Shown here: piece after piece, positions 42,322 to 51,726 of the stretch
Numbering within the stretch: the stretch's first letter is position 1
Layout: each line of letters begins with the position of its first letter
Assembly (NCBI GenBank): GCA_965212195.1
Contig: CBDBUW010000011.1
Coordinates: 186,001-250,000 of the forward strand
DNA: 64,000 bases
Direction of reading: 5' to 3'
From: JAJCYK01 sp965212195
Lineage (GTDB): Bacteria; Bacteroidota; Bacteroidia; Cytophagales; Cyclobacteriaceae
Position numbers and translations under genes: made by a program
The notes under the pieces: generated by a model
What the model was told of the DNA's origin: nothing
Seen by the model: the letters and a program-made list of their open reading frames with translations, nothing else
The model's database searches: none

Positions 42322-43216
42322 CCACCCAATTTATGCCTTTTTTAAGACCTCGCAAGGTTTGGTGTTCTTCGGTGCCTTCTGCAGGGCGGTGATCATAGTT
42401 CCATTGAGCTTGCGGCGGAAGACTCATTAAAATGGACTCCGTGCGACCACCGGTATCCAATCCGAATTTAGTTCCTTTGTCCCAAACCAAATTAAATTCC
42501 ACATAGCGACCGCGCCGTATCATTTGCCACTCCTTTTCTGCTTCACCATAAGTCAACTGGTGGTTCTTTAACATCAGCTTACTATAAATTGGCACGAAGG
42601 CCGATCCTACTGCTTGCACGAACTCCCAGCGTTGTTGTTTGCTAAAGCCTTGCTGATCGGTAAGACGATCGAAAAATATACCGCCCACACCGCGGGTTTC
42701 TTCGCGGTGCTTCAAGTAAAAGTAATCGTCGGCCCATTGCTTGAATTCCGAATAATAAGAGGCATGGAACTGATCACACACTTGTTTAAGCTGGCTGTGA
42801 AACGCGCGTGCATCCTGCTTATCGATATAATGCGGGGTAAGGTCAATGCCTCCACCGAACCACCAGGAACCGCTGGTCATTTCGAAGTAACGCACATTCA
42901 TATGGATTATGGGTACTTTCGGATTATGCGGATGCAACACGATGGAAACCCCGGTAGCGAAGAAATCGGCCGGCTGGAGTTTCAAAGCGTTTAATATGTT
43001 GTCAGGCGTAGGACCATGCACAGCCGAAAAATTCACTCCGCCTTTTTCCAAAATCCTACCATTTTTGATGGTACGGGTACGGCCTCCGCCTCCCTGGGGA
43101 CGTTCCCAGAGGTCCTGTTGAAATTTGCCGGCACCATCGGCCTTTTCCAAGTCCTGGCAGATATTGTCCTGCAGCTTTTTGAACCATTGGGCGATTTGGT
43201 CTTTCGTAGGCTCCAT
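42305..43216 (-). CDS. hemF: Oxygen-dependent coproporphyrinogen III oxidase
   Basis: A 303-residue aerobic haem enzyme that decarboxylates coproporphyrinogen III to protoporphyrinogen IX using O2. Conserved blocks: GGGGRTRTIKNGRILEKGGV, HMNVRYFEM, WWFGGGIDLTPHYID, GVGGIFFDRL and RGRYVEFNLVWDKGT. Complete. Presence implies aerobic growth. Followed by PAP2 in the same transcript. Confidence 0.96.
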   Translation of the reverse strand: MEPTKDQIAQWFKKLQDNICQDLEKADGAGKFQQDLWERPQGGGGRTRTIKNGRILEKGGVNFSAVHGPTPDNILNALKLQPADFFATGVSIVLHPHNPKVPIIHMNVRYFEMTSGSWWFGGGIDLTPHYIDKQDARAFHSQLKQVCDQFHASYYSEFKQWADDYFYLKHREETRGVGGIFFDRLTDQQGFSKQQRWEFVQAVGSAFVPIYSKLMLKNHQLTYGEAEKEWQMIRRGRYVEFNLVWDKGTKFGLDTGGRTESILMSLPPQAQWNYDHRPAEGTEEHQTLRGLKKGINWVDGADY

Positions 43217-43351
43217 AGGGCTGTAAAGCTATTTAATATCTAAATAAGAAATCAAAAAAGGCTAACTATAATTGAAGCACCTAGGCTATATTTTGTAATT
43301 TTAAATCCCGGAGCGGCGCTTTGGGCAATATCAAACAAACAACAACCGTAT

Positions 43352-45439
43352 ATGGGAACCGCCTCGCAGCAGGTCTCAAGATCCAAGATAAAACAGAAAA
43401 CCCTCCTTGAAGCCTACCGGCTGATGTGCACCGCTCAGAGTATGGCACAACTATACGAAGACGAGCGAGCAGTATGCAGTAAATATGTGCACAGTACTTC
43501 GCGCGGTCATGAAGCGATCCAATTGGCAGCGGCATTACAGATACTTCCCCAGGATTATCTCTCGTTGTATTACCGGGACGATTCATTCCTTCTTGGTCTG
43601 GGAATGTCCCCCTTCGAATTAATGCTGCAGCTGTTGGCGAAGGCCGATGATCCGTTTTCAGGAGGTAGAAGTTATTATTGCCATCCTTCTCTGAAACGTG
43701 AAGGATTCCCCACCATACCCCATCAGAGCTCAGCCACCGGAATGCAGGCAATCCCCGCCACTGGCATGGCTCATGGACTTCAGTACCTGGCGGATGAGGG
43801 ACTGCTGAAGGGCCGTAATAAGCCGGTGGTAGTGTGCTCCTTGGGAGACGGGTCGGTCACTGAGGGTGAAGTTTCAGAAGCCTTTCAAATGGCGGCATTG
43901 AAACAACTTCCGATCCTGTATTTGATACAGGATAATGACTGGGGCATCTCCGCCACCGGGGATGAAATGCGCAGTATGGATGCCTACGAGTTCATAGCCG
44001 GCTTTAAAGGCATTGAGCGCATGCGGGTTGACGGATCGGATTTTGTGGACTCTTACCTAGCATTAAAGGAAGGATTGGATTATGTAAGAAAAGAACGTCG
44101 CCCTTTACTGATCCATGCCAAATGCCCACTGTTGGGTCACCATACCAGTGGGGTACGTAAAGAATGGTATCGCAGCGAAGAAGATTTGCAGCGGCATGCC
44201 CAGGACGATCCCCTCATAAAATTCCATGGCTATCTTTTAGATGGGGGAGTAGATGCTAAGAAGTTAGAGGACATAGCCGCCAAAGCACAAAAAGCGGTTC
44301 AACAAGACTACCAGAAGGCGGTGAATTCGGATGATCCCCATCCCAGCAGTGTAATGGATCATGAGTTCGCTCCCACGCCGATATTAAATGAAAAAGGGTC
44401 GCGCGAACCTGAGGGATCGGAGAAAGTGCTCATGGTAGATGCGGCCTTATACGCCCTTGACGAAATCTTACAGCAGCATCCGGAAGCCCTGCTTTACGGC
44501 CAGGACGTAGGGGGGCGCTTGGGAGGGGTTTTCAGAGAAGCTGCCAACCTCACTAAAAAATATGGGGTAAATCGGGTATTTAATACCCCCATTCAGGAAG
44601 CCTATATCGTGGGATCCACAGCTGGTATGTCGGTTGTTGGTTGTAAGCCGGTAGTGGAGATCCAGTTTGCTGATTATATCTGGCCCGGTATCAATCAATT
44701 GGTGGAGGAGCTATCCAAGTCATGCTACCTTTCCCGTGGTCAATTTCCCGTTCAATCCCTGATCCGGGTGCCTTTAGGAGCTTATGGTGGAGGAGGCCCC
44801 TATCATTCCGGCAGTATAGAATCTACTCTGCTGAATATTAGAGGAATAAAGGTGGTTTTTCCTAGTAATGCCGCTGACATGAAGGGACTCTTCAAAGCGG
44901 CATTTTATGATCCTAATCCGGTAGTAATGCTGGAACACAAAGGTCTGTATTGGTCCAAGGTTCCCGGTACGGAGGCTGCCAAAACCAAAGAGCCGAACGA
45001 GGAATATATCATTCCGTTGGGTAAAGCCCGCATGGTACAAGAGGCCCAGCAGGTATACAAGCAAGAGGGAAGTGCGGCGGTGATTGTCACCTATGGCATG
45101 GGAGTTTATTGGAGCCTGGCTGCCAGTAAAGAGTTCTCACAGCGGGTAAGCATAATAGATCTAAGAACCCTGAATCCCTTGGATTGGGGATTGGTCGAGC
45201 AGCAGGTACAGCAGCACCACCGCTGCCTGGTACTTACCGAGGAACCAATACTCAACTCCTTTGCCGAGTCTCTAGCCGGTCGGATCAGCAATCGATGTTG
45301 GGAATATCTGGATGCCCCAGTAGCTTTCTACGGAGCTCATAACTTGCCGGCGGTCCCATTAAATGTAGATCTGGAAGCGGCCATGTTGCCTAATGCCGAA
45401 AAAGTAAGAGAGCAGTTGGAGCAATTGCTCAACTACTAG
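43352..45439 (+). CDS. 2-oxoacid dehydrogenase E1, fused alpha and beta subunits
   Basis: A 695-residue thiamine-diphosphate enzyme in which E1-alpha (about residues 1-330) and E1-beta (about 360-695) are fused, a common arrangement in Bacteroidota. The alpha half has the ThDP motif GDGSVTEGEVSEAFQMAALK with IQDNDWGISAT; the beta half has the conserved LYGQDVGGRLGGVFREA, NTPIQEAYIVG and YGGGGPYHSGSIES. Substrate is most likely branched-chain 2-oxoacids, but pyruvate cannot be excluded. E2 and E3 genes are not adjacent. Stop overlaps the convergent tamL stop by 4 bases. Confidence 0.92.
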   Translation: MGTASQQVSRSKIKQKTLLEAYRLMCTAQSMAQLYEDERAVCSKYVHSTSRGHEAIQLAAALQILPQDYLSLYYRDDSFLLGLGMSPFELMLQLLAKADDPFSGGRSYYCHPSLKREGFPTIPHQSSATGMQAIPATGMAHGLQYLADEGLLKGRNKPVVVCSLGDGSVTEGEVSEAFQMAALKQLPILYLIQDNDWGISATGDEMRSMDAYEFIAGFKGIERMRVDGSDFVDSYLALKEGLDYVRKERRPLLIHAKCPLLGHHTSGVRKEWYRSEEDLQRHAQDDPLIKFHGYLLDGGVDAKKLEDIAAKAQKAVQQDYQKAVNSDDPHPSSVMDHEFAPTPILNEKGSREPEGSEKVLMVDAALYALDEILQQHPEALLYGQDVGGRLGGVFREAANLTKKYGVNRVFNTPIQEAYIVGSTAGMSVVGCKPVVEIQFADYIWPGINQLVEELSKSCYLSRGQFPVQSLIRVPLGAYGGGGPYHSGSIESTLLNIRGIKVVFPSNAADMKGLFKAAFYDPNPVVMLEHKGLYWSKVPGTEAAKTKEPNEEYIIPLGKARMVQEAQQVYKQEGSAAVIVTYGMGVYWSLAASKEFSQRVSIIDLRTLNPLDWGLVEQQVQQHHRCLVLTEEPILNSFAESLAGRISNRCWEYLDAPVAFYGAHNLPAVPLNVDLEAAMLPNAEKVREQLEQLLNY

Positions 45440-47871
45440 AAGGGGTATCCAATACCGATGTTCAAGATGATGGAGTTCTCTCTAGTGTCATCAAGACCAC
45501 CAAATTTGAAATCATCCAAAACCCATCGCTGTCCCTCAGGACGTGCCGGTTCATAGGCTTTTATTCCCAGATCCACACGCATGATCAGGAAAGTAAAGTC
45601 CATGCGCAATCCCAGCCCAGTGCCCAAAGCTATTTCTTTGTAAAAACGATCCGCTTCAAATTTTCCACCGGGTCGTCGTACCTCTCCATCGTCGCTGACA
45701 TCGTCTCGAATGGTCCAAATATTGCCGGCGTCTATAAAAAATGCCCAATCCAGGAATCCCACCAAATTTTGACGAAATTCCAGACTGGCCTCAAATATAA
45801 TTTCTCCGGGTTGTTCAAAGTTGTAGTCAATAATACCATTCTCATCGAGTGGTGTATAAGATCCCGGTCCCAGTCGGCGAGGACCCCAGGCTCGGATACT
45901 GGAACTGCCGCCGGCGAAGAAGTTCTTTTCATAGGGAAGTATCAGATTATCACCGTATGGAATGCCTATTCCAGCATTCAGGCGCCAAGCCACGGCTCCT
46001 CTAGCCGATAAGGGAATCAGTCTACGGTAATCTACATTGAACTTTAAAAATTTGTAATTCTGAAGACTGTCACGCTCCAGGAAATCAGTCCCGAAAAAAT
46101 TTAAAAAAGTGCCGCCGCTTTCTGCAAATAGTCGCAAGTAAGAGCTCTTGTTCTGATAGGTACCGTATTGGTTAAAGTCAAACAGGGAATTGAAGTACAT
46201 GCTGCTGACGAAGGACCTTTCAAACGCCCGGTGGAAACTGGTTCCCAGGCTATCGCTTTCATCCAATACTTCTTTGAATTCTTCAGATTCGTTACGAGTG
46301 TTGATGAGATTAACATCGGCCAGTGTAAAATTGAATAAACGACTTTGGTCCCGTTGCCAACTGTACCCCAGGGAAGCATTGAGGTTGTCACGGGTAAAAT
46401 CGTCACGATCCACAAATTCATAACCTACGGAAATACGGGTTTTGGGGTTAAGCTCGCCCAGCCGTGATTTAAAATTATTGCCCAAGGGAAAGACGAAATC
46501 TGGTAACGTCAAAGAAAGATTGCCTCCTACCTCCAGGCTGTTGGCAACCCGGCCGTTGTTGCTGTAGGAAGTAACTCCATCTATTCCGAAACGGCCGCTA
46601 ATTTGGAAGATCTCCAGTCCCCCAAAAGTATTGCGATTTTTGAGGTTGAAGTTGTAAAACGGGCCAGGCACCCTCTGATTAGCGGTTACGTTTATTCCTA
46701 CTTCATGGGTAAGCTGATAGCGATCAAGGGGACTGGTGAAAATGTTGGCTATAAATTTACCACCGGTAGTGTCGTAGTTTATGTTGACAAACTTGAACAT
46801 ATCCAGATTGGCCAATTGACGCTGAGTGGAGAAAGTTTTCTCCTTACTGTAGAGGTCACCGGGGTAAATGAACAAACGGTGATCCAGTATCTTTTTAGAG
46901 TATTTTTCTTCAAAATACCGGTAGGTGATCCGGTTGAAGTAGCGACTCTGTCGCTGAGTTCCAATATTCGGAGTATTGGCATCGGTGGTAAAGATCACGC
47001 TGTCCACCTTGAAAACTTTATGAAATCCACGTTTGGAGGGAGTATTTACAATGGTTTTCATGGCCACTTTGCGGTTTCCCAAAATGGCCGTGTCTACAGC
47101 AAATTCGATAAATTGACGACTGAACTCAAAGTAGCCGTTGTTCTTCATTAAGTTCTCCAACCGAATGATCTCTTGATCGAAGTTTTCAGTGTCGTAGTTG
47201 TCACCTTTCTTGATCAAACTGCCCTTCTGATGGGCCTGCACTAGTTCTGTTATAGCACTGTCACCGGTTGTCAGGATGAGGCTATCCAGCACGTAGGGTC
47301 GGTCTTCCACCACTTGGTAGGTGACATAGGCTCTTCTGTTAGAATAGCGTATTGAACTGGAAACCTGCCCGTGAAAATACCCTTTGCTCTGAAGAAACTG
47401 CACCATCTTCTGCTCACCAGTCGCTGTTAATGTGCTGTCGAAGACTGAAAGGGGCTCACCCCATTGCATGAACTTATTGCCGTTCTTAAGCACATTGTCC
47501 ACTTTTGCAATCTTGTTTTGCTTGCGGTTCTGCAACCGGGTGATTTTGGCATTTTCTCCTGCATTAGAGGCGATCTTACGATCAAACTTAGCGGCGATCT
47601 TTTCCTTCTTTTTTAGGATCTTGACGGAATCGTATTTTTTACTCCCTACCTGATACATCCAGGTGTAAAGTGAGATGGGGAATATTTTTAGCACTTTTCT
47701 GTTGGGCTTTTGCTGATACAGCTCTTCCAGTCTCTCCGTCTCAATTTCCTTGGTCCCCCGGATCTTGTTGCGGTTGAGCAGATATTCATCCTCTTGCAGG
47801 CTTTTAGTGCCGATACAACTAGTAAATATGGAAAGGAGGACCAGGCAGTATAAAAAATTGTATATTTTCAA
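45436..47871 (-). CDS. tamL: TamL-type outer membrane assembly lipoprotein (BamA/TamA family)
   Basis: An 811-residue outer-membrane Omp85 protein. The reading frame extends upstream to 48264, but that stretch is antisense to the methyltransferase gene; the TTG at 47871 yields a lipoprotein signal (MKIYNFLYCLVLLSIFTSC, Cys19), the mark of TamL in Bacteroidota. POTRA-like repeats (about residues 90-400) lead into a C-terminal beta-barrel (about 420-811) with GGSSSIRAWGPRRLGPGSYT, the conserved (V/I)RG-type loop, and a C-terminal aromatic (GIGYPF). Probably acts with TamB in lipid or protein transport to the outer membrane. Confidence 0.86.
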   Translation of the reverse strand: MKIYNFLYCLVLLSIFTSCIGTKSLQEDEYLLNRNKIRGTKEIETERLEELYQQKPNRKVLKIFPISLYTWMYQVGSKKYDSVKILKKKEKIAAKFDRKIASNAGENAKITRLQNRKQNKIAKVDNVLKNGNKFMQWGEPLSVFDSTLTATGEQKMVQFLQSKGYFHGQVSSSIRYSNRRAYVTYQVVEDRPYVLDSLILTTGDSAITELVQAHQKGSLIKKGDNYDTENFDQEIIRLENLMKNNGYFEFSRQFIEFAVDTAILGNRKVAMKTIVNTPSKRGFHKVFKVDSVIFTTDANTPNIGTQRQSRYFNRITYRYFEEKYSKKILDHRLFIYPGDLYSKEKTFSTQRQLANLDMFKFVNINYDTTGGKFIANIFTSPLDRYQLTHEVGINVTANQRVPGPFYNFNLKNRNTFGGLEIFQISGRFGIDGVTSYSNNGRVANSLEVGGNLSLTLPDFVFPLGNNFKSRLGELNPKTRISVGYEFVDRDDFTRDNLNASLGYSWQRDQSRLFNFTLADVNLINTRNESEEFKEVLDESDSLGTSFHRAFERSFVSSMYFNSLFDFNQYGTYQNKSSYLRLFAESGGTFLNFFGTDFLERDSLQNYKFLKFNVDYRRLIPLSARGAVAWRLNAGIGIPYGDNLILPYEKNFFAGGSSSIRAWGPRRLGPGSYTPLDENGIIDYNFEQPGEIIFEASLEFRQNLVGFLDWAFFIDAGNIWTIRDDVSDDGEVRRPGGKFEADRFYKEIALGTGLGLRMDFTFLIMRVDLGIKAYEPARPEGQRWVLDDFKFGGLDDTRENSIILNIGIGYPF

Positions 47872-47890
47872 CTTGGTTTTACTGCCGGAT

Positions 47891-48640
47891 ATGATCTCAA
47901 AAGGCACTATAAGGTTTATTAAGTCTTTGCAATTAAAGAAATACCGCAAAAAAGCACAAAGCTTTTCAGTTGAAGGAGCAAAAAGCGTGCTGGAATTAGC
48001 TAAAAGCTCCTTTGAGATCACCCATCTGATTGTGACCAAACCATTCTGGGAGGACAACGAAAAATCTCTCAAAATGTTGGAGGACCGGGTGGCAGTGGTT
48101 ACCAATAAACAGTTGACTGTTATTAGTGCATTCAAGACCAATGAAGCGGTTTTGGCAGTGGCTCGATTCAGGCCCCTTCCACCTTGGGAGATTGAACCTG
48201 ATGAGTATGTGATCGCTTTGGACCGCATCCGTGATCCTGGAAATTTCGGTACCATCCTGCGCATCGCCGATTGGTATGGGATCCATAAAGTAGTGGCTTC
48301 GTCCGATAGTGCAGACTATTATCATCCTAAAGTGATCCAGGCCAGCATGGGTTCTTTCACCAGGGTAGTGGTTTACCACCAGGATCTTCACAAGACGCTG
48401 CAAGGTATGGAAAATATTTTTGCTGCCAGCATGATGGGGGAGGATGTACATAAGGTGGACTTCCCCACGGGCGGGGTATTGGTGATTGGTAACGAAGCTC
48501 GAGGCTTGGACGCCAGTCTGACTCCCTTTATTCACAAAACGGTGTGTATTCCTGGCTATGGGACGGCGGAATCGCTGAATGCTGCGGTTGCCACCGCGGT
48601 GATTTGTGATAATATCCGACGCTCCTTAAATACTAACTAG
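47891..48640 (+). CDS. SpoU/TrmH-family RNA 2'-O-methyltransferase
   Basis: A 249-residue methyltransferase from the ATG at 47891 (MISKGTIRFIKSL); the frame is open further upstream but overlaps tamL. An N-terminal substrate-binding domain (KYRKKAQSFSVEGAKSVLEL) precedes the SPOUT knot with the three motifs RIRDPGNFGTILRIADWYG, GGVLVIGNEARGLDASL and TVCIPGYGTAESLNAAVATA. Targets tRNA or rRNA ribose; which one is not readable. Divergent from tamL across only 19 bases, a pairing seen in Bacteroidota. Overlaps convergent yhhQ by 8 bases. Confidence 0.92.
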   Translation: MISKGTIRFIKSLQLKKYRKKAQSFSVEGAKSVLELAKSSFEITHLIVTKPFWEDNEKSLKMLEDRVAVVTNKQLTVISAFKTNEAVLAVARFRPLPPWEIEPDEYVIALDRIRDPGNFGTILRIADWYGIHKVVASSDSADYYHPKVIQASMGSFTRVVVYHQDLHKTLQGMENIFAASMMGEDVHKVDFPTGGVLVIGNEARGLDASLTPFIHKTVCIPGYGTAESLNAAVATAVICDNIRRSLNTN

Positions 48641-49406
48641 CTTCGGCCGCCTCTTTTCTCATTTTATGCGCCAGCTCATGGCCTAAATACCGGTCGATAA
48701 GGTAATGGCCTAAATAAATCATGGGGGTGAGCAAAATGGCCAGGGCAAATTTATAAATGTAGTTCACTGTTCCAATAGCCAGGACCCGCACCAGATCCCA
48801 GTCAGCCCCTACGTAAAATGCGATCATCAATACCACATAACTATCGATAAACTGCGATACCACGGTAGAACCGGTAGCCCTCAGCCAAACTTTTCCTTCA
48901 CCTGTAAGTCGTTTGATACGATGGAAGACCAGTACGTCCACTATTTGCCCTACCAAAAAAGCTACCAATGATCCCACGATGATCCACAAGCCTTGTCCGA
49001 AAACTTTACGGAATGCCAGGTCCATATCAGGTATACTTTGTGTAGGGTCCGTTTGCAATCCGCTTTGAAATTGCCACCACTCATTTGGTACCAAATTGAT
49101 GCCCCAAAAAAACATGAAGAAGGCGTAAAGGATTAAGATTACTGCCATATTAGATAAGGTGCGCACACCTTTTTTTCCATAGTATTCATTAATTACATCA
49201 GTCATAACGAACACTACGGGCCAAAGCATGACTCCGGCGGTCAGGTTAAAGCCCAAGCCATCAACTCCAAACAGTTTCAGGTTGAGCGGTTCGAATCCTA
49301 ATGAAGCCTCCAGGGAGAAGATCTTTACCCCAATGAACTCGGCCACCAGGGTATTGGTGATAAAGAATCCTCCCAGGATCAAAAACAACCGATGCTTTTT
49401 CTCCAT
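48633..49406 (-). CDS. yhhQ: Queuosine precursor transporter (VUT/YhhQ family)
   Basis: A 257-residue membrane protein with about six helices. The family (formerly DUF165) imports 7-cyano-7-deazaguanine-type queuosine precursors. Marks: ITNTLVAEFIGVKIF, MLWPVVFVMTDVINEYYGKK, LVGQIVDVLVFHRIKRLTG and RATGSTVVSQFIDSYVVLMI. It has a longer periplasmic loop (about residues 98-125) than E. coli YhhQ. Directly downstream of rnz (2 bases), last gene of the purC run. Confidence 0.9.
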   Translation of the reverse strand: MEKKHRLFLILGGFFITNTLVAEFIGVKIFSLEASLGFEPLNLKLFGVDGLGFNLTAGVMLWPVVFVMTDVINEYYGKKGVRTLSNMAVILILYAFFMFFWGINLVPNEWWQFQSGLQTDPTQSIPDMDLAFRKVFGQGLWIIVGSLVAFLVGQIVDVLVFHRIKRLTGEGKVWLRATGSTVVSQFIDSYVVLMIAFYVGADWDLVRVLAIGTVNYIYKFALAILLTPMIYLGHYLIDRYLGHELAHKMRKEAAEAS

Positions 49407-49408
49407 AA

Positions 49409-50326
49409 TTAATGTTCTACGGCAATGCGTTCTCCCTCAATGGCCAGTTGACTATTAGAGAAGACTTCTTGAGCTTCTTCCAACAAGGGGTTCAGATCCC
49501 GGTAGCGAATTGAAAAATGTCCCAGGACCAATCTCAAAACCTCAGCTTTTTGCGCGATCCTGGCGGCTTCCAGGGCGGTACTGTGATAGGTGTCATGTGC
49601 CCGTTGTTTTCTGTCGCTTAAAAAGGTAGATTCATGGTAAAGCAGGTCCACTCCTTTAATATAAGTGATGATCTCTTCATTATAGCGGGTATCGGAACAG
49701 TAAGCATAGGAGCGAGCCTTTTTAGGTGGAAAGGTATACTGTTCCAGCCGATACTTGATACTGCCATTACCGTCGGTAACGTGATTGCCTGATTTCAGAA
49801 TACTTATTTCATCCGTGGACAGCACCCGCAGGTCCTGTTCTTTGTTCAACCTGTACGGTCTGGGCTTCTCCTTAAATAAAAACCCCGTGCAGGGGATGCG
49901 GTGGTCCAGAGGAAAGGAGGTGACAGTAATTAAGTCAGTTTCCAGGATAAGATGAGAAACATCAGGATCCAACTCCACAAACTTGATCTTGTAGCAAAGC
50001 ACCATTTCAGTATACTTCAGGTGCATGGTAATGATATTGTCTAATCCCGGTGGTCCGAATATGGTGAGGTCTTCATCCCTTTGCCGGAGGTGCATGGTGG
50101 AAATAAGGCCCACTAAACCCAGGTAGTGATCTCCGTGAAGATGACTAATAAATATGTGTTGAATTCGATTGAGTTTAACACGGTACCTGCTGATTTGCAT
50201 CTGAGTACCCTCACCACAATCTATCAGGAATGCCTGATTTTCAATTCTTAATACCTGGGCCGATTGATGCCTGCTATGGGCAGGCGCTGCTGAGTTGGAA
50301 CCGAGTATGGTTAATTCAAACGACAA
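49409..50326 (-). CDS. rnz: Ribonuclease Z
   Basis: A 305-residue metallo-beta-lactamase-fold endonuclease that trims tRNA 3' ends. Zinc motif SHLHGDHYLG (about residues 60-69), exosite/PxKxRN-like region YTFPPKKARSYAYCSDT and HESTFLSDRKQRAHDTYHST with the later LGHFSIRYRD are present. The start is TTG at 50326, directly after the STAS stop (0 bases); it gives the family-typical N-terminus (SFELTILGSNSA), and no ATG is available nearby. Confidence 0.94.
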   Translation of the reverse strand: MSFELTILGSNSAAPAHSRHQSAQVLRIENQAFLIDCGEGTQMQISRYRVKLNRIQHIFISHLHGDHYLGLVGLISTMHLRQRDEDLTIFGPPGLDNIITMHLKYTEMVLCYKIKFVELDPDVSHLILETDLITVTSFPLDHRIPCTGFLFKEKPRPYRLNKEQDLRVLSTDEISILKSGNHVTDGNGSIKYRLEQYTFPPKKARSYAYCSDTRYNEEIITYIKGVDLLYHESTFLSDRKQRAHDTYHSTALEAARIAQKAEVLRLVLGHFSIRYRDLNPLLEEAQEVFSNSQLAIEGERIAVEH

Positions 50327-50710
50327 TTATAAGCCGTTTTCATCTCCTTTAAGATCCCCTTCGATTTCGTGCATGAACACAGCATCACGAGCCTCCTCGA
50401 CAGAAGGGAGTATGTTCAGGATAGAATCCAGCTGAGATATTTTTATCAACTTGATCACATGGTCGGAGATAGAGGTCAGTACCAGTACACCTCCACCGTC
50501 ATTGGTGATACGGTTCCCCACCAATAAGGCGCTAAGGCCAGATGAGTCAATATATTTGACTTCCTTCAAATCCAAGATCACGTTCTTGGTGCCTTCGGCA
50601 TGCAGACTTACAAAATCAGATTTTAACTGAGGGGCCAGGGTAGAATCAAGTTTTTCTTCGTGAAGGTTTATTAAGGTGTATTGTTCTTGTTTGTCTATGG
50701 TATATTTCAT
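50327..50710 (-). CDS. STAS-domain protein (anti-anti-sigma factor-like)
   Basis: A 127-residue single STAS domain. The phosphorylatable Ser region is KYIDSSGLSALLVGNRI (about residues 51-67), matching SpoIIAA/RsbV-type antagonists that switch partners when phosphorylated by an anti-sigma kinase; no such kinase is adjacent. A short acidic C-terminus (EIEGDLKGDENGL) extends it. STAS-rnz-purC neighbourhoods are common in Bacteroidota. The partner here is unknown. Confidence 0.86.
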   Translation of the reverse strand: MKYTIDKQEQYTLINLHEEKLDSTLAPQLKSDFVSLHAEGTKNVILDLKEVKYIDSSGLSALLVGNRITNDGGGVLVLTSISDHVIKLIKISQLDSILNILPSVEEARDAVFMHEIEGDLKGDENGL

Positions 50711-50731
50711 GCCTTTGAATAGTTTCCGTTC

Positions 50732-51685
50732 TTAATTATCTACAGGATCTGCTAAAAACTGCAAAATACACTGTTGAATTTGGTCGAGGTTATGAGGTTG
50801 TTCAGGTTTCTGAAAAGGCTCTCCCATTACCTTTTCGTATAATTCAATATACCGCTCTGAAATGGAATTTACAACCTCGTCGGTCATTTCGGGTACGGTT
50901 TGTCCTTCCAGTCCCTGAAAGCCATTGCTCATCAACCATTCTCTAACGAATTCCTTGCTAAGTTGTTTCTGAGGCATTCCTTTTAACTGTCGGTCCTCAT
51001 AACCTTTGGCATAAAAATATCGAGAAGAATCGGGAGTATGGATCTCGTCAATTAGGATGACCTCATCATGATACAGACCGAATTCATACTTAGTATCTAC
51101 CAGTATCAACCCTTTGGAAGCGGCAAGCGCAGTGCCACGGTCAAACAAGGCTTGAGTGTACTGTTCCATGATACGGTAGTGATCTTCGTTTACAATGCGA
51201 TCCTTCAAGATCTCCTCCCGGGAGATGTCCTGGTCATGGCCCTCTGCTGCTTTGGTGGTAGGGGTAATAATAGGTTGGGGCAGCCGGTCGTTTTCTTTCA
51301 GCCCGTTAGGCAAAGGCACACCACAAATGGTGCGTCTCCCTTCCTGGTATAGTCTCCACGAATGTCCTGCCAAATATCCTCTGATCACCATTTCGACGGG
51401 TAATGGTTCACACCTTTTTCCAATAGTCACGTTGGGGTGTGGGGTGGCGATCAACCAATTCGGAACCAGGTCTTCTGTAGCGCCCAGAAAACTGGCGGCA
51501 ATTTGATTTAAGACTTGTCCTTTATGGGGTATAGGGCTGGGGAGAACTACGTCAAAAGCTGAAATGCGATCGGTAACTACCACCGCCATAGTATGGGTAA
51601 AATGGTAGACATCTCGTACTTTGCCGCGATAGAATTTTTCCTGGCCAGGAAAGCTGAAATTTGTTTCTTTGATGGCCCAACTCAT
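50732..51685 (-). CDS. purC: Phosphoribosylaminoimidazole-succinocarboxamide synthase (SAICAR synthetase)
   Basis: A 317-residue purine enzyme joining CAIR and aspartate with ATP. Marks: FYRGKVRDVYHF, VVTDRISAFDVVLPSPIPHK, EMVIRGYLAGHSWRLYQEG, GLILVDTKYEFGLY and DEIHTPDSSRYF. It is the longer form typical of Bacteroidota and eukaryote-like SAICAR synthetases. The frame opens at a TTG at 51694, but that codon lies inside the predicted -7 element, so the ATG at 51685 is used. First gene of a run with STAS, rnz and yhhQ. Confidence 0.96.
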   Translation of the reverse strand: MSWAIKETNFSFPGQEKFYRGKVRDVYHFTHTMAVVVTDRISAFDVVLPSPIPHKGQVLNQIAASFLGATEDLVPNWLIATPHPNVTIGKRCEPLPVEMVIRGYLAGHSWRLYQEGRRTICGVPLPNGLKENDRLPQPIITPTTKAAEGHDQDISREEILKDRIVNEDHYRIMEQYTQALFDRGTALAASKGLILVDTKYEFGLYHDEVILIDEIHTPDSSRYFYAKGYEDRQLKGMPQKQLSKEFVREWLMSNGFQGLEGQTVPEMTDEVVNSISERYIELYEKVMGEPFQKPEQPHNLDQIQQCILQFLADPVDN

Positions 51686-51691
51686 GGTGTC

Positions 51692-51721
51692 CAAATTTAA
51701 GGAAAAAAAATAGCCAGCAAT
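51692..51721 (-). promoter_or_regulatory. Predicted promoter of the purC operon
   Basis: On the minus strand ATTG (complement of 51718-51721), an 18-base spacer and TAAATTTG (complement of 51692-51699) match the Bacteroidota promoter consensus exactly at the -7 element. The -7 box ends 6 bases before the ATG at 51685, so the mRNA would have almost no leader. Confidence 0.55.
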
Positions 51722-51726
51722 AAATT

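Noticed and set aside
47872..48264. N-terminal extension of the TamL reading frame
   Set aside because: It is antisense to the methyltransferase and would bury the lipoprotein signal inside the chain.
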